A stretch of DNA of 64,000 nt from a bacterium (lineage in GTDB: Bacteria; Myxococcota_A; Polyangia; Nannocystales; Nannocystaceae), in NCBI GenBank assembly GCA_024742475.1, contig JANSYI010000005.1, forward strand, positions 62,001 through 126,000, written 5' to 3'. The notes below the pieces were generated by a model. The model searched no databases and was not told where the DNA came from. It saw nothing but the letters and a program-made list of their open reading frames with translations. Below, in pieces: positions 52,295-59,471 of this stretch; within the stretch, counting starts at the first letter, position 1, and each line of letters starts with the position of its first letter. The translations under genes were made by a program, and so were the position numbers.

Positions 52295-52885
52295 ATGAGC
52301 GATCGCAGACTCTTGGCCGGCCTGACCGCGGCGGGCCTGGCGTACGCGATCGTCCGCTACAACGTCTTCAAGGGCGTGCCCTGGGATCAGCTCCCGATCT
52401 ACGTCGCCAACAAGGCGATTGCCCTGGTGGGGCTGATGCTGCTGGGGCTCTCCCGCATCGTCGTCGAAAAGCAGCGCCGCAAGAACCTCGGCCTGGGCGG
52501 CGCGCTGCTCGTGCTCGTCCACGTGCTGATGTCGCTCATCCTGCTGGGCCCTCGCTACTACCCGAGCTTCTACGGAGCGCTGGAGCAGATGACGCTCAGC
52601 GCCGAGGCGTCGATGCTCGCCGGAGCTCTCGGCACCGCCGGGCTGCTGTGGCTCCTCTACGTCACCACGATCCGGCCGCTGGCGGGGCAACCCAACCGCA
52701 CCAGCCTCGTGCCGGGCCTGGGCCGCCTCGTCCTGGCCTTCACCGCCGTGCACGTCATCCTCATCGGCGTGCGCGGGTGGTTCGACGTCGCGTCGTGGCC
52801 TGGCTCGCTGCCACCGATCACGCTGCTCTCCTTCGCGATTGCGGCGGTGCTGTGCGTGATGCCCAAGGCGCGCAAGAAGGGCTAG
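52295..52885 (+). CDS. Five-TM membrane protein, ferric-reductase-like
   Basis: A 196-aa protein from ATG 52295 with five or six hydrophobic segments. Sequence elements N-K-A-I-A-L-V-G-L, V-L-V-H-V-L-M-S-L and A-V-H-V-I-L-I-G resemble ferric-reductase-like/MsrQ transmembrane domains that bind heme through paired His. Only two His fit, so heme binding is not certain. The 3' end overlaps the convergent M48 gene by 4 bp. Confidence 0.65.
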   Translation: MSDRRLLAGLTAAGLAYAIVRYNVFKGVPWDQLPIYVANKAIALVGLMLLGLSRIVVEKQRRKNLGLGGALLVLVHVLMSLILLGPRYYPSFYGALEQMTLSAEASMLAGALGTAGLLWLLYVTTIRPLAGQPNRTSLVPGLGRLVLAFTAVHVILIGVRGWFDVASWPGSLPPITLLSFAIAAVLCVMPKARKKG

Positions 52886-54072
52886 TCGAGCTCGAGCGAC
52901 GCTTCGAGCGTCTGGTCGACGATCGACACGTCGACCTCGAGCTGCTTGGCGATGTCGACGAGGACGCGACGCTCGTCGGAGTCGGCGTGACCATCGGCCA
53001 GCGCGATGAGGCACAGATCGCGGACGAGCTGCGCGCGCCGCATGGCGGGAGCCTCTTCGATGGCGTCCTTGACCCGAGAGGGGAGATCTTCGCGGAGGGC
53101 GTCGACGCTGAGCTTGTCGGTGACCGTGCCTTCGCCGAGCAGCTCGTCGATCGCGTCGGCCTCCTCCTCGGAGACCCCACCGGTTGCCGCGGCCACCATC
53201 ATGCCGCCGGCGAGCAACACGCGCCTGAGCGCGCGGCCCTGGTCGGTCTTCGCCTTGAGGTAGCCCGGCTCCATCACGCCCATCACTGCCCCGACCTCGA
53301 CCTCCATCTGTTCGGGCGACATGCCGCCCTTGGTCATCACGCTGCAGCGAGCAAAGAGCTCCGCAGCCTTGAGGCGCAGCGGGCTGAACGGGTGCGTGGA
53401 GAACCACTCGGCGCGGTCCCCATCCTTGCCCTTGGCCATGCCGTCGGCCTGGATTTCCTCCATCTGGGCCAGGAGCGCGTTCATCGCGAGGTTGGTCTTG
53501 GTGCCGCGAAGACCCGAGGCGAGCTTGAACAGGCCCCTTCCGACCGCTTCGAGCGAGCCCGCACAGTACAGGCCTGCCCGGTCCGCCGAGACCTCGGCAT
53601 AGCGCGACCACGAGAACAGCTGCAGCGCCACCGCGGCTCGCACCTTGGCGCCCTCGATCACCGCGCGGACCGGCAGGTCGTGGTGCCCGAACTTGTGGTG
53701 CCCGAGCTCGTGACCGACGACGTAGAGCAGCTCGCCTTCGTCGAACGCCTCGAGGATCTCCGAGCTGAACAGCAAGAAGACGCGGCCGTCCTCGGGCTTG
53801 ACCACCGCCGCGTTGGCCGACGGGCTCGGATAGACGTAGGGCTCGAAGCTGGCGTCGAGGTCGAGCTTCTCCTTGCACTCGTCGATCATGCGGTGAAGGT
53901 CGGGCGCGAGCGCAGGCGTGAGCCGGACCGAAGTCGCCAGCAGCTGCCGCCGCACCTTGACCTGCACGCTGTCCTCCAGCGCGGCCTCGGCCGCCCGGCG
54001 AACATCGGCGTTCTTCATCAGCGACTCGAACAGGTGCAGATCGGCTTCGGCGCGAATCGAGGACGGTGGCAC
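52882..54072 (-). CDS. M48-family metalloprotease with TerB-like C-terminal domain
   Basis: A 396-aa protein, start taken as GTG 54072 (GTG 54120 is an alternative). Zinc site H-E-L-G-H-H (His121, Glu122, His125), third ligand Glu160 in Y-A-E-V-S-A-D, as in M48/HtpX-type proteases, but without N-terminal TM segments. The last 100 residues (A-L-A-D-G-H-A-D-S-D-E-R-R-V) form a TerB-like helical domain, an unusual pairing also seen in some myxobacterial protease predictions. Confidence 0.83.
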   Translation of the reverse strand: MPPSSIRAEADLHLFESLMKNADVRRAAEAALEDSVQVKVRRQLLATSVRLTPALAPDLHRMIDECKEKLDLDASFEPYVYPSPSANAAVVKPEDGRVFLLFSSEILEAFDEGELLYVVGHELGHHKFGHHDLPVRAVIEGAKVRAAVALQLFSWSRYAEVSADRAGLYCAGSLEAVGRGLFKLASGLRGTKTNLAMNALLAQMEEIQADGMAKGKDGDRAEWFSTHPFSPLRLKAAELFARCSVMTKGGMSPEQMEVEVGAVMGVMEPGYLKAKTDQGRALRRVLLAGGMMVAAATGGVSEEEADAIDELLGEGTVTDKLSVDALREDLPSRVKDAIEEAPAMRRAQLVRDLCLIALADGHADSDERRVLVDIAKQLEVDVSIVDQTLEASLELD

Positions 54073-54151
54073 GCGCCGAGGATACTCTCCTCGCGGCGCA
54101 CGGCCACCGGAGCGTCTCACCCCGGCCCTTCAGCGGGCGCTGTGCACCGCT

Positions 54152-54547
54152 CTAGAACACCTCTTGCGTCACACCACCACCACCACCGCCACCGCCACCG
54201 CCATCTTGCACCTCCGCGCCCCAGGGTGCGGGCACGTCGAGGCGCAGCGCGTTGGGATCGGAGGGCTCGTCGACGGGCGGGATGTCGAGCTTGGGTCCGG
54301 AGGGGACGTCGAGCTTGGGACTGTCGTTCGCCGGTTCGTCCGCGGCGGCCGCGGGCGTCTCTTCGGGCTCCGACGACGCGCTCGACGAGCCCGAAGCGGC
54401 CGCGCGAATGCCGTAGTAGGCGCCCGCACCCACGCCTGCGCCGACGGCCAACGCCGCCGTCAGGCCCAGGAACTTGCCCACGTTGAAGCCAGACGACGAC
54501 CCCAGCGCGCTCTCAGGCCGAGATCCGGGATCGAAACCGTCGCTCAT
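54152..54547 (-). CDS. Single-TM protein with poly-Gly near C-terminus
   Basis: A 131-aa protein. One TM segment at about 23-43 (L-T-A-A-L-A-V-G-A-G-V), then a Pro/Ser/Asp-rich region with three K-L-D-V-P/L-D-I-P/L-D-V-P repeats, and ten consecutive Gly encoded at 54173-54202. Function unknown; the Gly run is coded by simple repeats and may vary in length. Confidence 0.6.
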   Translation of the reverse strand: MSDGFDPGSRPESALGSSSGFNVGKFLGLTAALAVGAGVGAGAYYGIRAAASGSSSASSEPEETPAAAADEPANDSPKLDVPSGPKLDIPPVDEPSDPNALRLDVPAPWGAEVQDGGGGGGGGGGVTQEVF

Positions 54548-54592
54548 GCGCGCCAAGGTAGCAGACTGCGCGTGGTCGCGCCCGAGGTCTGC

Positions 54593-55591
54593 TCATTCGC
54601 AGGCGTAGATCTCGTCGAGCGTGCCGCGCAGCGTGCTGGCCATCGACACGTGGCCCAGGCCGTTGGGGTGGACCAAGTCGGCGCCGCCGATCATCCAGTA
54701 GGGGTTCTCCGCGTCGTAGTGGGGGCACTCGGCGGTGGCGTAGTGATGGCCGTGCCCCAAGAAGACAGGGAACTGATCGGCCAAGAACGCGTTGGGCTGG
54801 GCCTCGACCCGCGCGCGCAGCTCTTCGTTGTATTCGGCGAGCAGCTGGGTCTTCAGCGGGCTCATGAACGCAAAGGGGCTGGCCGAGCAGTCGTCGAACG
54901 GGTTGAACTGCGTGTTGATGATCAGGGTCGCGCCGTCGGGGAAGTTGGCTGGGTCGTCGACCCACGCGCTCATCTCGTCCCAGAGCATGGCGAACTCGGG
55001 CGCGAGCTCATCGCGGTAGGTCGCCTCGGCCTCGGCGTCGGAGGAGAGCAGCAGGCCGGAGATGTCGTTGCCGCCCACCCAGATCACGACGAGCGTGTGG
55101 CCGGGCATGCCGACCGGGGCTCCGGGCATCTGATCCATCACGACGTCGCGGGTGACCGCTCCGCTGACCGCGAGGTTTTCGTACGTCACACCAGGGGCAT
55201 AGGTCTCGGCGAGGTACTCGTGCGACAAGCGGGCGCTACAGCTCGGCGCATCCTTGCCACCGTCCAGCCCGAAGCACGCGAACAGGCTATCTCCGAAGAA
55301 CATCATGCGGGTGGGGACTTCGCCGCAGACCTCCCCGCCGGAGGGGTCTGCCGTGCCGCCGCTACTCGAGCTCCCTTCAGCGGTGGGATCGGGGTCAGTG
55401 CTGGTCGTGGTGCCGTCGTCGGAGGGGTCGGGGTCGCCGCTCGGATCACCGCTCGGATCACCTCCCGAGGTTGGCTCGGATCCCGAAGAGCTGGCGTCAC
55501 CATCGGTGCCGCCGACCGCGTCTTCGGACTCCGCAGGACACCCCGTCCCCGCGATGAGAGTTGCAACCAAACCGAATCTCACCCACTGCAT
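54593..55591 (-). CDS. SGNH/GDSL hydrolase lipoprotein
   Basis: A 332-aa protein from ATG 55591. Signal ends G-T-G-C (Cys18), a Ser/Gly/Asp/Pro linker with D-P-S-G repeats (to about 90) and an SGNH domain: block I F-F-G-D-S-L, block II V-S-G-A-V, block III G-G-N-D and block V D-L-V-H-P-N-G. It should hydrolyse esters (lipids, acylated sugars). Confidence 0.87.
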   Translation of the reverse strand: MQWVRFGLVATLIAGTGCPAESEDAVGGTDGDASSSGSEPTSGGDPSGDPSGDPDPSDDGTTTSTDPDPTAEGSSSSGGTADPSGGEVCGEVPTRMMFFGDSLFACFGLDGGKDAPSCSARLSHEYLAETYAPGVTYENLAVSGAVTRDVVMDQMPGAPVGMPGHTLVVIWVGGNDISGLLLSSDAEAEATYRDELAPEFAMLWDEMSAWVDDPANFPDGATLIINTQFNPFDDCSASPFAFMSPLKTQLLAEYNEELRARVEAQPNAFLADQFPVFLGHGHHYATAECPHYDAENPYWMIGGADLVHPNGLGHVSMASTLRGTLDEIYACE

Positions 55592-55696
55592 ACCGACCAC
55601 GTCAGGCGAACGATACAGCATGCCGAGCACGTGGCGCACCCACGAGGGGACCGGCCGCCTGGCGGGAACCCGGACCCGCGGGACTCGCACCGCGTC

Positions 55697-56674
55697 CTAC
55701 TGCGGAACGTAGCGGAGCTCGACCGCGATGGCCGGGTGGTCGGACAATGGACCACCCGTACGCGCATCGACGAACTCGGTTGCTCGCCACCACTGAACCG
55801 ACTCGAGCAGGACGTCGTCGCCGTCTCGAATCATCACGTGATCGATATGGTCCTCGGTGCAGCCGAGTTCGTCGCAGACGTCGCGAAGGCCGGCTCCAAG
55901 CAAGGTTTCCAGGGGTGGGATGTCCTCGGGGTCCGAGTATCGGAGGTTGTAGTCGCCGGCCATCACCACGGCACGACCCGCGGATTGATCGCTCAGCGCG
56001 GCGACCAGCTGCACCGCGCTCTCCTCCCGGATCTCGATGTCTTCAGGGCACCCACCCGCCTCCATGTGGAGGTTGTAGATGTCGACTTCGACGCCGGGCG
56101 CGAGGGTGGTCCGAGCGAAGGACCACCCCTTGGTGGCCAAGCAGTCGCTCGAACAGTCTGTCTGCCCGTTGCAGCCGGGCCACGGCGTCCGCTCCACGGG
56201 CTCGAAGGGGAACTGTGAGAAGCGGTTGAGCCCGTCGCCGATGAACGCCTGCAGCTCTTCGGGCCACGGCACGCTGACGTGGGGATGCTCGACCTCGGCG
56301 CTCAGCTCAGCGTGGTACCAGAAGTCCTCCTGCACGACGACGACGTCGAAGGCGTTGAGCAGGGGGGAGATCTGCGGCATGTTGGTCTCGGGGTCCGAGC
56401 TCGAAATCCCCTGGGGCAGCCCCGCGACGTTGTACGTCAGCAGCGTGAACGAACCTGGGTCGGCCGGCTCGACCTCCGCGGTGCTGCTCGAGCTCGCGCC
56501 GCCCGACGTCGACGACGCAACCGAGGAGCCCCCCCTCGAGGATGAAGACGCGTCGGAGGACGTACTCGACGAAGGCGCCGCGCTCGACGACGACGACGAC
56601 TCGCCGCCGGCTGAAGACGCGTCTCCGCACCCGCACGCGAGCGCAACCGTGAGCAGGACCGATCGCCGTCGCAT
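55697..56674 (-). CDS. DNase I-like (EEP) phosphodiesterase lipoprotein
   Basis: A 325-aa protein with lipobox A-C-G-C (Cys16), a Ser-rich linker to about 70 and an endonuclease/exonuclease/phosphatase domain: L-L-T-Y-N-V-A-G-L-P, V-V-V-Q-E-D, N-L-H-M-E-A-G, A-G-D-Y-N, I-D-H-V-M and S-D-H-P-A-I. Neutral sphingomyelinases and DNases share this set; four Cys in the insert (C-N-G-Q-T-D-C-S-S-D-C) suggest a disulfide as in the sphingomyelinase group. Confidence 0.87.
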   Translation of the reverse strand: MRRRSVLLTVALACGCGDASSAGGESSSSSSAAPSSSTSSDASSSSRGGSSVASSTSGGASSSSTAEVEPADPGSFTLLTYNVAGLPQGISSSDPETNMPQISPLLNAFDVVVVQEDFWYHAELSAEVEHPHVSVPWPEELQAFIGDGLNRFSQFPFEPVERTPWPGCNGQTDCSSDCLATKGWSFARTTLAPGVEVDIYNLHMEAGGCPEDIEIREESAVQLVAALSDQSAGRAVVMAGDYNLRYSDPEDIPPLETLLGAGLRDVCDELGCTEDHIDHVMIRDGDDVLLESVQWWRATEFVDARTGGPLSDHPAIAVELRYVPQ

Positions 56675-56713
56675 CGAGCGACCATGGTACCGCCCTCTCG
56701 CGGCGCTGTGGGC

Positions 56714-57481
56714 TCAGCTCGCCTGCGTACGGGACCAGAGCGCTTCGGTCAGGGCCCGCGCGAGGCCGCGAGCCGTGGCGGACGTAGGAAGACCGGCCTC
56801 GATGCACAGACCCCGCTCGCGCTCGACCGCGAGCGCCTCGAACACGTCGGCGACGGACTGGGCGCGAGCGTGGGCGACCCCATCACGACCCTGCGGCCCC
56901 AGGCGGCGCGCCGCCCAGCTGTCCACCGACCACGAGAACTCCGCGTGCCGAAGGCCATCGGCCGCGATGCGCTGCATCGTGCGGCGAATGACGGGGTCCC
57001 GAGCGTAGTACCCCTGGTACTGAGCCTCGAGCGCCGCCCACGTCACCCGCACGCACCCCTGCCCCGCGTTCTCGGCCGCCAAGGCATCGAGCGGCCGGAC
57101 GGCGATCGAGACCACCTTGGGCTGCCGCGGCCGAACGCCCCAGCGCAGCGCCATCGCCTCGAGCACCGCCGCGTTGTGCAGAGCCGCAGCCGCGATCTGC
57201 CGAGCCCCGCGGGCGAGCGATGCGGGCGCCTCGTGGGCCTGCAACTCCCGCTCTACGGCGCGCAAAGCCATCCACGACACGCTCTCCGCGTGTGCAGCAT
57301 CTGCGAGCCACGCTCCCACCACGTCGTCGGCCGAGACCGTCACCGACGGCAAGACCGACGCATGACCGCGTCCACGCAGCGCCCGAGCGGTGACCGCCAC
57401 GGTTGAAGAGTTCGTCCAGCACCCCGGAGCCTGCTCGTGGGTATCGAGCAGGTTCGTCATCAGACTCGAGAGTCGTCCCAT
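56714..57481 (-). CDS. Ferritin-like protein with degenerate metal ligands
   Basis: A 255-aa helical protein; start ATG 57481 (ATG 57460 possible). The sequence follows the myxobacterial ferritin-like family (E-N-A-x-x-G-C-V-R-V-T, D-P-V-I-R-R-T-M-x-R-I-A, H-A-E-F-S-W). The usual D-E-x-R-H-A second motif reads D-G-L-R-H-A (175-180) and the first half lacks the E-x-x-H pair (A-A-A-L-H-N-A at 99-105), so iron binding is doubtful. It is divergent from the second radical SAM gene with 182 bp between. Confidence 0.65.
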   Translation of the reverse strand: MGRLSSLMTNLLDTHEQAPGCWTNSSTVAVTARALRGRGHASVLPSVTVSADDVVGAWLADAAHAESVSWMALRAVERELQAHEAPASLARGARQIAAAALHNAAVLEAMALRWGVRPRQPKVVSIAVRPLDALAAENAGQGCVRVTWAALEAQYQGYYARDPVIRRTMQRIAADGLRHAEFSWSVDSWAARRLGPQGRDGVAHARAQSVADVFEALAVERERGLCIEAGLPTSATARGLARALTEALWSRTQAS

Positions 57482-57663
57482 GCACCAAGCCGTTCCTGCG
57501 GCGCGTTCCCCCGTGGACCACGCCGCAAATCCAAGACAAGCCGACCGCTGTGGATACAACTGCCGTGCCAACCCGTACGGCGAGGAATCGTCGCCGCGCC
57601 GCCGCGGCGACCGCGACATTCATGTCCGAGCACGCGACGCCGCTGCCCGGGTAGACTGCAGGG

Positions 57664-58818
57664 GTGGCCAACATCGGCTACCTGCAGGTCGTTCGGCACT
57701 GCAACCATCTGTGCGGCTTCTGTTCGAACCCGACCACGCCGTACACCCACGACTTCGAGAGCATGCGAGTGCTCGTCGACGACTTCGTCGCGCGCGGCTA
57801 CTTCGGAATCATCTTGACGGGAGGCGAGCCCACGCTCCACCCCGAGCTGCCTCGCATCGCGGCCTACGCCAACGCGCAGGGCCTGCACGTCCGCCTGATC
57901 ACCAACGGGTCGCGCCTGTCTCAGCCCGACTTCGCCCAAGCCCTTGGCGACGCAGGCGTCCGGCTGGTGCACGTGTCGATCTACTCCACGCGGCCCGAAG
58001 TCGAGGCCAAGCTGCGCGGCACCGAGGACACGCTGAGCAAGGCGTACGCCGCCATCGACAACGCGGCGCGGTTCGGCATCGAGGTCAACATCAACTGCGT
58101 CATCAACAAGCTCAACGCCGGGCACCTCCACGAGAACGTGCGCGTGCTCGTCGAGCAACACCCGCACATCCGCCACTTCGTGTGGAACAACCTCGACCCC
58201 TCGATGGGTCGCGCCGAGGTCAACCAGGCGATGTTCACCCCGCGGCTTGCCGAGTTCGAACTCTCGCTGCACCGCGCGATGAAGTTCTTGCATCGCAGCG
58301 GCCGCACCTTCCGGGTCGAGAAGGTGCCGCTGTGTTACATGACCGACTTCGCGTGGGCGAGCACCGAGACGCGCAAGATCGTCAAGAACGAGGAGCGCAT
58401 CGTCCACTTCCTCGACGACAAGCAGACCGTTCGGCAGACCGCCTGGGGCCACATCTACACCGAGGCCTGCGACGCGTGCACGCTGCGAACGATCTGCGGA
58501 GGTCTCTTCGACAGGGGCGACGGCTACGATCCCGCAGAGCTTCATCCCGTCTTCGTCCCCTTGCAGCCCGTCGTCGAGCACATCCTCGGTGACGGTACGG
58601 ACCCGAGCACGAGACCGATCGGCTTCGCCCAGTGGAAGAAGCGATTCACCCGGGCGCAGCCGGGTCACGCCACCGAGCAGTCCGCACCCGATGCGTCTGT
58701 CATCCCCGTGGGGCGCGTGACCGAACGGGGGCAGCGGCTGTACGCCGCCAAGCGCCAAGCCGAGGGCCGCAAGGCCAAAGCGAGCGGTATCGAGCTCGAA
58801 CCGTCCACCGAAGAGTGA
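57664..58818 (+). CDS. Radical SAM protein with extra C-terminal Cys cluster
   Basis: A 384-aa protein from GTG 57664. CxxxCxxC is C-N-H-L-C-G-F-C (Cys13, 17, 20), then L-T-G-G-E-P-T and I-T-N-G-S. Four more Cys (224, 269, 272, 278; C-D-A-C and I-C-G-G) could hold an auxiliary cluster of the SPASM/twitch kind. A Lys/Arg-rich tail follows. Function unknown; its N-terminus resembles MoaA/PqqE-like enzymes but it is not tied to cofactor genes. The hotdog gene follows 82 bp later. Confidence 0.83.
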   Translation: MANIGYLQVVRHCNHLCGFCSNPTTPYTHDFESMRVLVDDFVARGYFGIILTGGEPTLHPELPRIAAYANAQGLHVRLITNGSRLSQPDFAQALGDAGVRLVHVSIYSTRPEVEAKLRGTEDTLSKAYAAIDNAARFGIEVNINCVINKLNAGHLHENVRVLVEQHPHIRHFVWNNLDPSMGRAEVNQAMFTPRLAEFELSLHRAMKFLHRSGRTFRVEKVPLCYMTDFAWASTETRKIVKNEERIVHFLDDKQTVRQTAWGHIYTEACDACTLRTICGGLFDRGDGYDPAELHPVFVPLQPVVEHILGDGTDPSTRPIGFAQWKKRFTRAQPGHATEQSAPDASVIPVGRVTERGQRLYAAKRQAEGRKAKASGIELEPSTEE

Positions 58819-58900
58819 CGTGGGCTGGGCGAACGCAGCGCCCCGCTGCACGTCTGCGCCTAACCGTCAGCGCGGTGGTGCCGTAGGCCAACTCAGCCCC

Positions 58901-59419
58901 ATGTATCGCCAAGTCTCGAACGTGCTCCAGCGGTTCACCCCGCCCTCGACCCTGTTCAAGTTCGGCTTCAACCTCGCGCCCATGTATCGCCAGTCGATGG
59001 GTCGCGTAGTCGACGTCTCCGACGACGTGCACGCGGCCACGGTCGAGATCCCGCTGACGTGGCGAAACCGAAACTTCGTCGGGACCATGTTCGGTGGCAG
59101 CATGCTCTCGGCGACCGACCCGGTCTACATGATCCAGCTCATCTACATCCTCGGCGAGGAGTACGTGGTTTGGGACAAGTCGGTCGAGCTTCGCTTTCGT
59201 CGGCCCGCGCGAAGCACCGTCAGCGTGCGCTTCGAGTTCTCCCGCGACGAGGTCGAGCGCATACGTCTGGCCGCCCATCAGCAGGGCGAGGTCGACTGGC
59301 AGAAGCCGCTCGAGCTCCGAGACGCGGAGGGCAACATCGTGGCGACGGGGACCAAGACGCTCTACATCGCCACCAAGGCGCACTACAGCGCAAAACGTGC
59401 CGCACGCTCTGCGGCATGA
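58901..59419 (+). CDS. DUF4442 hotdog-fold protein
   Basis: A 172-aa protein from ATG 58901 with the hotdog-fold signature F-G-G-S-M-L-S-A-T-D-P, V-V-W-D-K-S-V-E-L-R-F and E-V-D-W. It probably acts as an acyl-CoA thioesterase-like protein, in keeping with DUF4442. It follows the radical SAM gene and is ended by a hairpin terminator. Confidence 0.8.
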   Translation: MYRQVSNVLQRFTPPSTLFKFGFNLAPMYRQSMGRVVDVSDDVHAATVEIPLTWRNRNFVGTMFGGSMLSATDPVYMIQLIYILGEEYVVWDKSVELRFRRPARSTVSVRFEFSRDEVERIRLAAHQQGEVDWQKPLELRDAEGNIVATGTKTLYIATKAHYSAKRAARSAA

Positions 59420-59425
59420 ACGCAA

Positions 59426-59455
59426 GAAGGCCCGACGGAACACCGCCGGGCCTTC
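59426..59455. terminator. Bidirectional hairpin between convergent genes
   Basis: GAAGGCCCG (59426-59434) pairs with CGGGCCTTC (59447-59455), a 9-bp perfect stem with a 12-nt loop, placed 7 bp after the hotdog stop and 17 bp from the lipoprotein stop. No long T-run follows on either side. Confidence 0.65.
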
Positions 59456-59471
59456 GAGTGGAGCGAGGGCG

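Noticed and set aside
57403..57654. Plus-strand ORF between the ferritin-like and radical SAM genes
   Set aside because: Basic and Pro-rich, overlaps the ferritin-like gene on the opposite strand, and shows no motif.
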